A DNA stretch of 64,000 bases from Macquaria australasica (lineage: Eukaryota > Chordata > Actinopteri > Centrarchiformes > Percichthyidae): contig SEMN01000035.1 of NCBI GenBank assembly GCA_005408345.1, positions 2,030,373 to 2,094,372 on the forward strand, in the 5' to 3' direction. Below, in pieces: positions 1-16,294 of this stretch (its first letter is position 1; every line of letters starts with the position of its first letter). Position numbers and translations under genes: made by a program. The notes under the pieces are model-generated. The model was not told the DNA's origin. It worked only from the letters and a program-made list of their open reading frames with translations, and made no database searches.

Positions 1-1261
1 TCTCAGATGTTAAAAAGGTACCCTAAACATAGAATAAAATAGCATATCTTATAAAGTGAATATATGTGTCACAGTAAGGCCAATGAAACAGCTACATGTG
101 ACTATTGTGAAATAATTTAGATCAGTTTAATTTAGCTGCATCTGAAGAAATGGAAACATATTAAGGGCGAAGGTTTTCTTATTAAAACTCCAATTAACTT
201 TTTTAGATGTGTAGCTAAGACAATTGAATTCTGTAAATTTAAGGCATCTAGTGATCATATTATTTGTCAGACAAACAAAAACTCATTGCAGGTATTATCA
301 GTACTGTTCTCCTGTTGAAAGTATTGTGTGTGCGTCTCACTAACCTGAAATTACATTTCTTTAAGAACCTAAAATGTGTCTGTGATACTCAGTTGTGAGT
401 TTACATTTTGCACTCAGTGGCGTTAGTTTTTATCTTTTTTTTAAATCATAATGCCACATAGTTGCATGTTATTATATCAATATCACACACTTGTTATCAA
501 TACAAAGTTCCATATCAATTTAAAGTTTTTCTGTAATGTGTTATGGTATCCTAAAATGTAATGTAAATGAAAGGATAAATCCAAATGTGTTCTCACCAGC
601 AGAAACACATTTTCTCTCGTGGACTAACAGGCTGCAGACAGGCTGCACTCTCATCTTGGCATGTTTCTGCAACACTGTGTTTTAGTGTTCAGGGGACAAA
701 GACAGTTTTTCAAGGATCACAGAAGCAGATTACTCCCCTATCTTTGACCTTTACACAGAGTGCTACATCGTTCTACAGCGGTCCACAACATAACTGTGGG
801 CTGATATCTTGCACCACCAGTTCACTTGGTGGTGATTCTTTCAAAGTGAGTTGACGCTGTCCTCTAGTGGTGGATCGCCACAGCTCTCCATTTTGACTAT
901 GATTCACTACAATTAATGACACTGATCCATCACATCTCTAACATCTTGATCTTTTCAAGATGAAAAGGCATCACTGGTCAGGGAAATGATTATAGTAAGA
1001 GGGCTCACTCACACACAAGACATCCCAAGGGTCAGGAGTACAGGACATCAGAGAGGAGACGAGGCTCCATCGTGACCCTGCTGACGTATGGATGCTGAAA
1101 ACGTGTCTGGCAAACTCAAATAATCTGTACAGTTTTCATCTGGGCCTCCATCTGCTGATGAAGATTATGTGATGATTATGCTCCAGAAAGGCTACTAAAT
1201 GGACCTTGAGCCTGTTTTCTCAACTGCTGTTTCCAAGGTCAAGAGTGAACTTTGAACCTCA
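1..1261. other. Geneless left flank
   Basis: I see no gene here. The only open frame of any length (585-854, +) has no recognisable domain, no splice context and ordinary AT-rich composition, so I treat it as chance. The stretch lies upstream of the rab7a promoter region. Confidence 0.5.
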
Positions 1262-1542
1262 GCTTCTAAAGGGGCAACGCCACCAATTTTACACATGAAG
1301 TTTGAGTTTACTGGTCATGTGGAGGACTACTCAGCCAAAGCCTCAGAGAATAAACCTAATGATGTCGTCAGGGTTACCTCATCATGTGCTCTAGGGATAA
1401 AAACTTTAAAAGAAAACTTGTGTTTCAAACTGGGGGTGTGGGCATTTAGGAGGCAGTTTATGGGAATTGTAGACGCCAGCATTTTTGGAGTTTGACCCAT
1501 AGAGACAAAAAACCTGTGGCCATATTGATGAAGCTGCCTAGT
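1262..1542 (+). repeat. Interspersed repeat of a common fish family
   Basis: The block opens with a phrase (gccaccaattttacacatga) that I recognise as the start of a dispersed repeat seen in many spiny-rayed fish genomes. It ends near 'gtttgacccatagag', which is also typical. The family has no coding capacity. The 66-aa open frame inside it (1295-1495) is therefore not called as a gene. Family membership is from memory and needs a repeat-library search. Confidence 0.4.
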
Positions 1543-2465
1543 ACAAAGAGTTGCTCCTAGTGACGAAATTCTAAGAAATTCTTAGAATCATTTCTAAGAA
1601 TTTCCCTTACAGTTAAGACTGTAAAGATGGTAAAGATAAAAGTTCACAAAGCATCTTAGCCCTTAATAGAGCTCCTAAGGTAAAAACTGTTAGGAGTAGA
1701 GAGGAGGACTTTTAAGAGGCTTAAGAGTTCCTTAAGCAGAGGAGAAAATGGGGGAAAGACAAGGAGGAAGGAGAAATATTCTTCAAACGCTGAATGACAG
1801 TGAGTTAATGAAACGCTACAGATTAGATCGTGCATGGATAATGTTTGCGCTCACATCTCCACCCAACACAAAAACGCTATAACGTCAGAAATGAAAGTGA
1901 AAGATATTTGGCAACTGGCAAAAATGCAACAAGTGCAGCAGTGATGACTTATATGGACTGGAAAGCAATCACAGAAATTGATCAAAGCTGAGCCATTTTT
2001 CACCCGTTAACATCAAATAGATTAAGTACTAAAATTACCAGCATGGTAAATCAACGTAAGCAAATAAATATAACAACTATCAGCATGTGAACAGGCTACT
2101 GCACAAGTAGGCCTGTGTTTTCAAACATTTTGTAGCTACTTTTAAAGTAGTGTGTAATGAACAGAGATGTTCATTGCATAAAATAGAATTCCTAATTACA
2201 CCATGTCTTAATAGAGACTAAAGTATATGATTAGGCCTATCGTTCCATGCCCATTATCACTGAGAGTGCATTTCTTCCTTTCTTTCTTTTTTTTTTGATC
2301 AACCAATCATACCTTTTAAAAGAATGTGTCATACCTATCAACAGGGTCAACCGCACCTCCTCACTGAGGTAAAAGTTTCTGTGCCCTCCTTGCTCAGAGT
2401 GCTTTGAGTACTTTGTTGTTTGTGCTTTGTTTAGGCTAAGTTAGGAGCTCTTTGAGAGAGTCTTT
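1543..2465 (+). mobile_element. Degraded PIF/Harbinger-type DNA transposon relic
   Basis: An ATG at 1748 opens a short reading frame with a stretch (ELMKRYRLDRAWIMF, about 1798-1842) that matches the N-terminal helix region of fish Harbinger (HARBI1-like) transposases. It stops after 44 codons. Further downstream (about 1877-1950) frameshifted remnants of the next conserved block (SEMKVK..., then the ATGKMQQ region) can be made out. The left edge has 'caaagagttgctcctag' and the right edge, reversed, 'caaagagctcctaac', which look like decayed terminal inverted repeats. The transposase is broken by stops and frameshifts. The edges are approximate. Confidence 0.6.
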
Positions 2466-2779
2466 TTGTTTTTAATCTGTCTTTTGTGAGTCCTCCAACT
2501 TTACGGAAATACTAAATCCCTTTAACACCCACATGTGCAGGGATCCAACAAAGCTGATCCTATATGCAAATACTTTTTAATCCTAAGACCATGATATATA
2601 CCTCTTAATTCTTCTGAAACTGTTGCATTGATGACAAACCCTGAAAACTGCAACTCAGTCTGAACATATAAAAGCTTCATTGCAACTATTTCTGAAGAGA
2701 TTGTGCTGAGTTTCTAGTCTATGATAAATATTAAAGAAGGGGGTCATAAGTGGGCTGGGATCATCCGTTAGCTGCGTCT
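2466..2779. other. AT-rich spacer before the rab7a promoter
   Basis: No gene or clear repeat is visible. The stretch is AT-rich and ends where the CpG-rich rab7a 5' region begins. Confidence 0.4.
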
Positions 2780-3170
2780 GACGTAGGACGCAGGCGTTGT
2801 TTTGGAGAAGGAAGTGAAAGGGGAACAGAGAAGCTGAGGGTAGCCGATAGTTAGCTCGCTGGCAGGCGACACTTCAAGCAAAGTGCCAAATTTACATACC
2901 AGTTGTAGTTAATCGGCGTCGGCGACTTACGACACGGGTTTTGTAAGTGTTCACGCAAAGGGCAACGCATTTTTCTAAGCATTTGAAACGAGGTATTGCC
3001 AAATTAACGCTAGCTACCGAGTCCAGTGCCAGCGAGCTAGCTAGCTAACGTAACGCCTAGTTAGCCCCTGACGCTAACTGTCCTGGACAATAACAGCTAG
3101 TTAGCTCGCAGCCATAACAGCTCCCGTCAAGAAGTCGCCTCTCCGGTGTGTTACGAGTTGAAAGTAAGTT
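2780..3170 (+). promoter_or_regulatory. rab7a: rab7a promoter and non-coding first exon region
   Basis: Composition changes sharply from AT-rich flank to CpG-rich sequence with repeated GCTAGC/GTTAGC words, typical of teleost housekeeping promoters. Two good splice donors follow: tt|GTAAGTG at about 2943 and aaa|GTAAGTT at about 3164. No coding start with a domain is seen here. The first coding exon of rab7a, with its own acceptor, lies 4.7 kb downstream, so this block is best read as the promoter plus a 5' untranslated exon. The exact transcription start and which donor is used cannot be decided from sequence alone. Confidence 0.6.
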
Positions 3171-6100
3171 TTTGACACGACGACAGTCTGTTCATGTGTA
3201 TAATGTTTGCATTCATCAATTCGCGTAGTGTCCTATTAACGTTAACTGCTAATGGTGCTGCGGTGGTTTTCGAGAAGCTGGCTGGCAAAAACAAGGCCGG
3301 CCTGTGGCTCCTTTGGGTCGGCTCCAATAAGGAAGGAGAACCGGGGAGGCTCGGTCGGCAGGTCGAACATATGGGAAAAGGGTGCCCCCTTTGCCAAATG
3401 TTGACAGAGTGATGGTGATTTCTCTAAATACTTTAATTTTTATTCAGCGTTCATGCATAACGTTGCGGAGAAGGAGGGGGCGCGGGGCACGGTCAGCTTG
3501 TCGCCTCGAAACTACCCATTTCTGCACGGTCGATTAATCATATGTCGAGGTGGGTTTGGGTGACATGGCTCGATGCTGACAAGTATCGATGCCTTCTGTC
3601 GACAGGCTGTATGAGAGACATGTCCTGTACCTCTGCCGTGGTGTTGCTAGGCAGACATGACTTGTCCTTTTTGTTTTTCTGTGGTAAATAGTTTTTGTTT
3701 CGCTTGTGAGTCACCGGTCACGCAGGTACACGTTTATATGTTTAATCATAGGTACTTACCATAATCATCTGATGTGGTTACAACGCCCATTACTTGTTCC
3801 AAAAAGCTTGCTGGGATTTGACCTGAAATCTGTTGCCATCATAATATACAAATCCTGTATTTCTTTATTTATTCAAGTACAGTTGTTGTCTGACATCTAA
3901 CCCTTTTTCCTTTTACCTTTTCTTCATTGGTTTTCAAAATCATACTTATTATATCTGATTCATAGTATTAAGACTGAGACATGTTACTGCTCTCTTTTTT
4001 TAATGATTAATTGCACTATTTCTAAAGTGCAAGCAGCACATCTCACCTGACTTGAAACTGGAGTTTGACTCTACCTGCCTACAGTTTGGATCAGCTCTAA
4101 TTTGAGATTTACTCATTCAATGAGTTGGCATCAATTGCGTGATTCTTAGACTACAGTTGATCAGCACAACGTTTCCTTGTCATGGTTAAAATACCTTTAC
4201 ACAGTTAACATTGTAGCAGACACAGCTGCGTCTCATTTTACATTGCACAGTGTACCTTCCAGTTTGTTCTGCTCTACTGGAGTGCTTCAGTGTTTGTTGA
4301 ATGTAAGACGTGGAAAAGCAGTCTGTTTCTTCAAAACGTTTGTTTTCCATTTGATACAATCCTGAATTACAACATCAGAGGGTTAAAACAACGTACTAAT
4401 GTATAAATATAGGGCAAACATTCATTTGAGAGCTTTAGTTTATAGAAATCTTTTGCTGCACATGATATTGTATACTACTTTCTAATGCTGCAGGCAGGGT
4501 GCAAAATTAACTTTTTTCCTCCACCAGCCAAATGGTTAGTGAATGTTCAAATTTTACCAGCCACTCAATAGATTACCAATGTTTTGATTACTAACCACTT
4601 GCATGTTTTACCAGCATGTGCCCTGGCTGTAGTATAGTGCTTTAATTACATATTATTTTAGAATTATTTGTTTATTGTCTTACATTCTATTGATACGCTT
4701 GATTTTGACCATACTGACCATAACCCTGTGCTACTGGAACATCTGCTTATCACATGGGCACAAACCAAGATGCACATGACGTGACGTAGCTAACCAGGAA
4801 ACATTAAGATTGCCTTCCAAATCTATATTTAGTCCAGAGTTTGTTTGTGTCTGTGGGTGTGCATGCATAATCCATATCAGAGGTGATCTGTGAATTCCAG
4901 CTGCAATGTGACAGTGATTTATGGGCAGAAGGGAAAATGTGTCGGGAGTTTTACTTAAGTCCAACACATGACAGTTCTGAACACACATTTCTCAATATGA
5001 ATCCATGAAAACAGTTAGATTCTAATATTAGTGCCGTGATGGGCAGTTGCTACCATTAAAAAAAAATTGAATTATGCTTAATCTTTAGTTGATACAGATA
5101 CTTACCCAGTCATCCTTTTTGATTCTTAAATAATGTTAATAGATGGGAGACTGACAAACAATGGATGGATAAAACATAAGTAAAAGTGCGTGGCTTAAAA
5201 ATTGTTTAAATTATCAGGATTATACTAACAAATTTCAGAAATCAATGGATAGCTAGTTTGATGGTGGCAAACTAAGAATTACGCTTTCTGTGTTGTCGCA
5301 GTAATTTATATTTGTTTCACTTTTTGGGATCGGATGGAGCAGTTATGCATTAAATGCATTAATAGTAGACCGGATATGAAAAACTACCTGAAAGACATGA
5401 ATCAAATTTCCTTTTTCTCAGGAGAAAAAAACAAACAAATTTTAGTCCCAGTACTCTGTGCAACACTACTCTAAACCATCTGACTTTAAAAAAACGTTTG
5501 CACAGTTATTTGGGCTGTTGCATTAACGGCATGAAAATTGACTAAACTGCCCATGACACATTGGCTATTTTAAACCGGCAGCACTAATTTCTTAACACAG
5601 AATAATGGCAAACATTTACATCCAGACACAACAAATGATTTCATATACATAGATTTTTAAGGACAATTTGAACAGTACAGTGTATGCTATTTTATAGAGT
5701 GCCATATCATCACGTATTTCCACACAGCTGTAGATATTTTATAACGCACTTAAACTAGTGTAAGTGAAATCTGCCAGTTAATGTTGGTATTTTATTGTAT
5801 TTCTTGAGTCCTGACAGAATGAATTAGACTGTTTTTAGTGAGAGAGGCATTCACCTGATTTCCTACTGAACCTCCTGTCAGACATGATAGTCGGCATTTA
5901 GTAATCAATGTCTAACGCTCTGCTGTTTGTCAAAGGTTGAAGATCTGAGTTTCTTTTGTAATCATGTGACTGTGGTCTGCTGAGCATGCCCAGACTTCAG
6001 CGTTGTGCTGTTGTTTGTGCTTCTGTCAGCTAACCTGTGCTTCACATTATGGTAGTCACTGGAGTGCTGTGCTCGTTCCATTCAGAAATAACACAAGTGT

Positions 6101-7862
6101 ATTTCCAGCACCTGATGGGAACTGGAGTGTTTGTGTTTTGTTGGCGTAGTTTCCACATTTGGATTTACTTTAAGGGCTCGTGATTCTGTTGAATCAAAGT
6201 TGTGGTTTTCATCTTTTTGTCTCGAAAACTAAAAAGAAATTGAAAGTATTGCTTATGTTCTATATTTGGGTTGCACCGAAATCCTGTTTGGGCTGGTGGA
6301 TTGGCATGTCTGAAATGTCTTGTGCTTTGTGCATGATGTAGTTGGACTGGCATGAAGAGCTGATTGGAAGTGGTCAAGTTGTCTGTTAAACTGTTGTCTA
6401 ACAGGTCATTGTGCTTCACTGCCAAAAAAGATTTGTTATGAGGAAACACTTAGGCTACATGTTCCCATCAGACAGCTGCTGTTGCTGCCATTCTCACTGA
6501 CAGTGCATGCACACCTACAGTAGACTTTCTAAGCTGCATTGTGCTGGACTATCTACTTGGCACGGATAAGACAAATGTGTGGAAAAAAAGATAAAGCAGC
6601 CTCTTTATGAAATCAAAGTTTATTTTAGTCTGTTTAGCCTATTTGCTCATGGATATGGTTTATAGATAACCCCTTAAGACTGGAAGCTAGCCATTTTTCC
6701 TTCATTGTCCCACAGTTCATTTTGTAATACGAGTTTCGTCCATGAAAAGTGAAGTCATTACATTTTTGTCTGCCATAATGGAATCTTGGAAGGTAGAGGG
6801 AATACTGCAGATAGACAGAAGAGAGAATTAATAATAGGAGGATTTAAAGGTGAACCTCCTCCAGCGTGTCTCACACCAATGATCAGGATTGTACCTTTTA
6901 GTGAAGAATTTGATTTATTCCAGCATAAAGATCACTGTAACTGACGTAATATGATATCTCGGGAAGCTTCTGCTTCTACAATTGCACTGTTAACTTCCTC
7001 ACTTTTGTGGAAATGTGGTTGCATGAAGCATCTCCCAGCTGCAATTTTGAAATTTTCTAAATTAATCACAACAGGCAGAGGGGGACAATACAGAATGTGC
7101 TCACCCAGTCACGTTTGGGGTAATATCTCAGATCGTGCTTGCGTCGTTGTGATGAGACTTGGAAGGGATGATGCACTTCTCTGCTCACCACTGCATTTGA
7201 GCGTTCAGAAATTGTGGGGTCATATACGGTATCTCTGACTGACTAACCCAAATCATGGGGACAACAAGTTTAGTGTTTCCAGAATTTCCGCAACGTTAGC
7301 TCACAAAAATACCAAATTTGTGCCTCAGTCATGCAAATTCAGGTTATTAAAAATGAGATTTAAAGGCCTTACATGGTGTGTTCACTATTATAGTTTCAGA
7401 TTTTTATTAATAAAAATGTTACAACAATGTTTAATAGTGTACTGAGATCAACGCGTGCTGTTGTAGGTTGTCTGCTTAGTGACGGTGATATCAGCAAAAA
7501 GTGCCAGATGTGTCACTTCATTTGTGCAGGACACAGAAGGAGTCAGTCCTCTAGGAGGTAACTTCCTGTGGTGCGTGAGAGAAAGTATGATGTGTTCCTC
7601 GTGATTTGCCCAATAGCTTAGAAAGCTCATGACTGGAATGAATGGTATTCAAACCTGATTGGTCGAGGGACACAAAAAAACTAATGTTTTCCAAAAGGGC
7701 CCGTCTCCATAGAAACAGATTTATTTTTATATTGATTTTAATGTTCCTGAACAATAGTAAACTGGTGATTAGGTTGTGACTTGCATTGAAGAGGTTAGGA
7801 AAGCATTGTTGAGAGCTCTCTGTATGCTAAACTTTGTGCTGTTTGTTTTTGTCTCTCTGCAG
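3171..7862 (+). other. rab7a: rab7a intron 1 (inferred)
   Basis: A stretch of 4.7 kb without recognisable coding exons lies between the CpG-rich 5' region and the acceptor before the rab7a start codon. The open frames here (for example 3194-3412, 3706-3900, 6951-7238) are short and unsupported. A block at about 4495-4640 resembles a dispersed fish repeat built around the word 'accagccac'; this is a weak call. Confidence 0.5.
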
Positions 7863-7872
7863 CTGTGGAACA

Positions 7873-10847
<2,975 letters not shown>

Positions 10848-11402
10848 AAGACAACTTGGACCATCTTCTCTCTCGGCTTTCCGAAACACCCTGTCACCGG
10901 TTACATCACCTGCACCTCGTTCCCAGGGAAAGGACTTCCCTACTGGTCTTCCTCCTTCACGCCACTGTTCATTCCATCGACACAACCCCTCACACAGTAT
11001 GCTGCACATGGATGTACACCCCACCCACCCACACACACACACACTTAGTACACAAATTAATACACTAGCGTACTCTCACAAAATATGCTGACACATCCAG
11101 TGCCCAAAGATCACACGAGAGAAGAATGACACCCCTTCTGACCTCACAGTCCTGACTCAATAGTGAGTGATCTCCTGCCCCGCCCACCCATTTTTCTGAC
11201 TGGACTGCGGCCCCTGACTCTCACACTGAGGGGGCAAGATGGAGCCATGTTCAAAGAGTGCAATTGGGAACTCTAAGTGGACTGGCTGATGCTCTGTAAT
11301 GTGAGATGATGTTAGCTAATGTCAGCATCCCAAGTATCTTATTCTCTCTTTGTTTTCTCTTTGCTTTCTATTGCCTATCTGTCAAGAAATAATCAAGTTG
11401 AA

Positions 11403-11403
11403 C

Positions 11404-11435
<32 letters not shown>

Positions 11436-11471
11436 TATATGTGTGTGTGTGCATATATATATATATATATG
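11403..11471. repeat. (AT)n/(GT)n microsatellite
   Basis: Two AT runs flank a short GT run inside the presumed rab7a 3' UTR. Such a tract is likely to be length-polymorphic. Confidence 0.9.
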
Positions 11472-12202
11472 CTCATGTTATTTCTCAAGCCAATCTGAAA
11501 CACATACTTGTTTTTTGCACTTTCTTTTTATGTTTTTGCCTTTAAATGTTATAGAGGGATGACTGATTTTGGGCAACATCTGCTACCACACGCCTTTTGG
11601 TAAGCTTCAAATTATACCTCCTCACTTGTTTTCCCTGTTAAATATCCCCCGGGAATCTGTTTAACACTTTGGTGATTGTACTGCCTTTTCCCTTCAAGGT
11701 TGTGTGATCATGGGTTTATAAATGCCTCACACTGCAGAAGAAAGGTTCCTAAGTAGACAATAAGTAAAGACTGATAACGCAGTCACAGTGTACAACTTGG
11801 ATTAATTCCTTGATATATTAATATTTGCCTTTTATGTAACATTACTTGTACTGCTACTATTACTGCTCAATGTGTTATGTCCATCAGACATCTTTCAGCG
11901 CTATGGAATTACAATATGTGTCACCAACACAGCATACATCTGTCTTCTGTCATGTCTTTGTTATTGCTGTTCTCTCTATCTGCTTGTAGCTCAGGTTGGC
12001 TAAGTACTTAATATTTTTAACGGATTGTGCATTACAGTGTATAGATGGTAAAGGTAAATGGCTGATGGATTGAACTGAAATGGATGTTCTCTCTTTCCAT
12101 TTGAAGAAAAGATCCAACTTTTCGCCCTGGTATTACTCCTCCTTATAGAAAAAAATCACTGCGATGCCAATGATGTTGTCAAAGAAAATTGGGACGTCAA
12201 AT

Positions 12203-12208
12203 AATAAA
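12203..12208 (+). terminator. rab7a: Polyadenylation signal, rab7a
   Basis: Canonical AATAAA about 1.36 kb after the stop codon, in a plausible place for the transcript end. Confidence 0.55.
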
Positions 12209-12215
12209 ACTCTTG

Positions 12216-12753
12216 AATATAACAATGGTCTAACATTATGTGTCTCAATTTATGTTTGATTGTTTGGTAACTTTCACTTGCATAGGGAAAAATAAAATTA
12301 TTTTTCTTAGCATTAGTTAAGAAATGCCAGAGGCTGCACACATGTTTCAAGTGTGATATGAAACATGACATTTGTGTGATACTATGCTTGGATGAACTGC
12401 AGTGGAAAAAAACGTGGTAAATGTCCCTACAGAGATGTTTGCACTTATTTTGGGTGATTAGACCTCTCCTCGCCTCTCCTGTGAGGGTGTATACACAAGG
12501 TGCTTGATTGACAGCTCCCTGACTCTCTTGCTAGTGTAGCTGCACCTTCACCTGTACACCATTTGTATGATTATTTTAATAATTATATGGATTTGGATGA
12601 CCTTGGAAAAGGCTGTTTAAACTCCTTGTTCACTCATTCCATATTTCCTACATAGTAATAACATAGTTCACTCTAGTGAGTAGTCATTTCAAATTTCACA
12701 CATAGTCACAGCACAGGTCCACCTAACTTGCACCCAATGCATGAGTTGTCATT
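12216..12753. other. rab7a-arpc4 intergenic spacer, left part
   Basis: No gene, RNA or clear repeat was recognised. Short open frames on both strands are unsupported. Confidence 0.4.
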
Positions 12754-12900
12754 GTAGGAAAAGCACAAGTGTTACTAATAACATTAACAAGTGAATCATG
12801 ACCGTGAGCCAACATGCACAATGCCAGGACCGTGAAACTGAAGCAGGTAAATGGAATCCAGCCATTATTAATTTTATTATGTGCACCTGTGTTCCTACTG
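12754..12900 (+). mobile_element. Short MITE-like repeat with inverted ends
   Basis: The left end (tgtaggaaaagcacaagtg) and the reversed right end (agtaggaacacaggtg) match imperfectly, giving terminal inverted repeats of about 16 bp around a 147-bp body. A diverged relative lies at about 50697-50820, sharing the 'gcacaggtgt' start, a central 'ggaat.cagccat' and an 'acacctgt' end. Two copies in 64 kb with inverted ends suggest a non-autonomous DNA transposon. Family not named. Confidence 0.5.
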
Positions 12901-13800
12901 TAAAATATCTTCTGGCCTATAAGCCTTTTTCACAGACATTTTGGATTGTCAGCAGGAAAAGCATTGAAAACATTAAAAACAACCGTTCCGTGGAGGTGAG
13001 CTAGTTCCAGCTGGGTTTGTGGTACACTGAGCCATCAATAATGTTACACCTGCACGTTTCCTGCTATGACAAATCAAATGTGTATAATTTGTTCAGTTGT
13101 ATTTCCTGTAAGTTTGATCTCCTTCCATCATGGGTTAAATGCTATTTTGAAATTTAAAAGGCTTTTCTGCATCCCAGGTACGTCATTGTGGTGGAGAATT
13201 CTAAATCCCTTTTTAATTTTATGTTGTTTTGTGCCTAGTCACATTTAAGACATTTAGTCTATAAAATATCAGAGTCATCTTTGTGTGTGTGGAACCATAT
13301 GATCAATCCCTAGATTACCAAAGAATATTACAGAGGACAAGACCTCTGTGTGCAGACTGGTGTAGCTACAGTCCTTCTGTACGCTCCAAGGAACAGAAAT
13401 TACATTTGTGACATGTTTACAACTGAGAAAAGTCCCTCTGGTCCACCACCAAGCCCAGAAAGTCTAAATGAAAACTCAACATCATTCAGTTGTTCTTTTT
13501 ATAACAACCTGACTATGGGCAAGACCAGTACAGGAATTCAAACTTGAAAATAAAATAACCCGTTAAACAAATATTTGATCAAAGTAATGAGCAGGTAGGC
13601 TGGTGTAGCATGCTTTGTCTCCAATGAGCTTGTTGTTCTGTTGTGAAGAGAAAAAGGAGATGAATTCTTGTTTTTTCTCTCTCATTACGGCATTACTGAA
13701 AAACACACAGCTTAATTACATGTATTGTAGATTCATAATATTTACTGCCTAATGGTGATTCTGTAATCTCGGTCACCTCTTTCATTTCTCCTCTTGATAA
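12901..13800. other. rab7a-arpc4 intergenic spacer, right part
   Basis: No coding or RNA feature supported. Composition turns GC-rich only in the last stretch, where the arpc4 promoter begins. Confidence 0.4.
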
Positions 13801-13809
13801 CTTAAAACA

Positions 13810-13936
13810 GCCTAAAACCGCAGCTGCTTTGCACCAGAAGCATCTCGGAGGCGGAGCTGAGTTCCGGTATGTTCGCGGAAAAGCCCTGACAAGTGTCGCT
13901 GCTTCCGCCTTCAGCCGCCTCTCCTCACGCAGAGAA
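13810..13936 (+). promoter_or_regulatory. arpc4: arpc4 promoter and 5' UTR
   Basis: A CpG-rich block directly precedes an ATG that sits on an exon edge (ATG|GTAAG). The CpG-rich sequence continues into intron 1 with GCTAGC/GTTAGC words, as in other promoters of this window. No TATA box is obvious, which fits a broadly expressed gene. Confidence 0.5.
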
Positions 13937-16294
13937 ATGGTAAGATAACTTCAGACATATGTGCCGATAAAACCGACGCAGTTTAACAGTTACATATATA
14001 TGAGAAGCGGTCGATGTTAAGCCGTCGCCGCTCCTCGACTAACACCGCGTCCACGGTGACGGCGCAGCTCGGCTAGCTGAGCTGGCAGTTGGCTAACAGG
14101 CTAACGTTAGCTGGTCGGTTTCCTAGCTACGAGAGAGCACGAGAATAGAATCCTACGTCGTTATAGTGCACACGGATAGAATGCTGCTGCTGCTGCTGTT
14201 ATAACGTGAGGTTGGTCTGTTGCTAAGTAACGCAGAACGCTGAAACTACAATGATGGACAGAAGAGGACACGTCTGGTGAACTAGCTGAACTGGTGTTGA
14301 CGTTGATTTGTGAGAGCTATATCGGTAATTGAGAGATAAAACAAAAAAACAACAACCAGTAGCAGTATATCAGTGAGGGCTAGCAGTGGCACTACTTTTG
14401 GTCAGAGTAAATAAGGAGCTTGAAATCACACGAGAATGGGTGCTTGATTAAAATAAGAGTAACTGGTCATGGAAAGAGCCCCACCTGTCAAAAATGAATG
14501 CAGATGCATCTCAGCAACCAGGAAAGTAACATTGCCACTAAGTAATTTGTTTTTACATTGTTCTTCAAAATGTTATAATGCTGTTTAACTGAGATTCCTT
14601 GGAAAATGCCAATGAAATCCTGTCACAAGGAAACCACTTGGGCCCAAGTCTGCTTTATGATAGAGAGATTATATGCAATTGAAAAGTAAGATTGCCCATT
14701 CTAGATCGAGACTCAGGGCAGCGAAACCAGGGAGGAGTGTGTATTTGTTGATCCACAGGACCCTCTCACAAGTCAGTCTCGGTTGCACCTGTCTGTAGAT
14801 TCAGACATTCTTCTTTAGGAATGATTCTCATGTATTCTTCGCCGCTTTCCTCCCTCAGACGGCAACCTTGCGCCCATATCTCAATGCAGTGCGTGCTACG
14901 CTGCAGGCCGCCCTCTGCCTGGAGAGTTTCTCCTCGCAGGTGGTGGAGAGACACAACAAGCCAGAGGTGGAAGTACGGTGAGTCTGTCACCGTAACTTTG
15001 AGTGTGACTTTGGAGCAATTAAAACCGAGCAGCGTATGAAATCTGAGTTTCGCCTCTTAATGCCTGTTGACTGATTGTGTGACAGAAAATGAATTGTGTG
15101 TGTTTCTCCCACTTTTAGGAGCAGTAAAGAGTTACTCCTCCAGCCTGTGATCATCAGCCGTAACGACAAGGAGAAAGTTCTGATCGAGGGCTCCATCAAC
15201 TCTGTCAGAGTCAGCATCGCTGTCAAGCAGGTCAGTCAGGCTGCTGTCCAGGTCCCAGTGGTTATGTGTTTAGACCCTGAATACAAAACAGATGGTTGCT
15301 TAGTAATTAGTGATTAATATGGTTGATGTAAAGGTCAGAAGAACTGTATAATCCTGACTCTTCCTTTGAAATAATCTGCTGCTGCAGGCAGATGAGATTG
15401 AGAAGATTCTGTGCCATAAATTCATGCGTTTCATGATGATGAGAGCAGAAAACTTCTTCATCCTGAGAAGGAAACCAGTGGAGGTAAGTGGGCTTTGAAA
15501 ATCAGTCAGTCACATTTATACACATACTTATTCAGTTATGGAAAATTGTAAGCAAGTTTGTTATATGAACTGTCGTAAACATTGTAAAAAACAACAACAT
15601 TTTGTCTAGTTATTGTAGTCAGGGACCAGGTAAAGATTGGCAGGTTTTTTTTTTTTTTAAACTATAAGTGACGGTGGCCATTTTATCTTTAAGCTACAAA
15701 TGTCTTCCACAAATATTCAGGAAATGTCCTGGAAAATGATTTGTTTGCATTGTAAATGTTGGGAACCTTGATTTACGTTACAGTCAGTTTATTACTGCTT
15801 AAAGTTTACCGTTAATCAGCTCAAACAGATACATGTGACTGCTGGATTGTTTACACTGTTCTTTTGTCATCCATCTTCATTTCGCAGGGCTACGACATCA
15901 GTTTTCTCATCACCAACTTCCACACGGAGCAGATGTACAAACATAAACTGGTGGACTTTGTCATTCATTTCATGGAGGAAATTGACAAGGAGATCAGTGA
16001 AATGAAGCTGTCTGTCAACGCCAGGGCTCGTATTGTCGCTGAGGAGTTCCTCAAAAATGTAAGTTGTAGTTGTTTTACATTTTTCTGTGTCTCAGTGTTC
16101 GCATTGATGCAGCATTTTTTGCAAAAGGACTTTCATTCGGTCATGTATTATGCTGTTTTTTTTTAGTGCTTGAATATCATTGATATTATAGGTGATTGAA
16201 GTTATTATAGAAAAAAAAGTCATATAATTCTTCTTTGTCTTTTAGATTTACTGTAGCTTAGACATTGTTTTTGTTTTACTTTTTGCAGTTCTGA
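13937..16294 (+). CDS. arpc4: Actin-related protein 2/3 complex subunit 4 (p20-Arc)
   Basis: Core scaffold subunit of the seven-protein Arp2/3 complex, which nucleates branched actin at the cell cortex. Coding exons: 13937-13939, 14859-14977, 15119-15230, 15388-15483, 15888-16058, 16289-16294. The sum is 507 nt, giving 168 aa, exactly the family length. The protein reads [10 protein letters not shown]... and ends ...AEEFLKNF; I see only a few substitutions against human ARPC4. Exon 1 contributes only the ATG and the last exon only TTC TGA, so simple open-frame searches miss both ends. The start is forced because exon 2 has no upstream in-frame ATG matching the conserved N-terminus. It is convergent with pfkfb4. 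Confidence 0.97.

Larger units (their letters stand above)
10848..12215 (+). other. rab7a: rab7a 3' untranslated region
   Basis: The sequence after the rab7a stop has no coding features and runs to an AATAAA at 12203-12208, giving a 3' UTR of about 1.36 kb, similar in scale to vertebrate RAB7A. It includes a CA run near 11032 and a mixed AT/GT microsatellite at 11403-11471. A second AATAAA-like word lies near 12291. Confidence 0.6.

Noticed and set aside
585..854. 89-aa + strand open frame at the left end
   Set aside because: No domain, no splice partners, and typical of random open frames in this flank.
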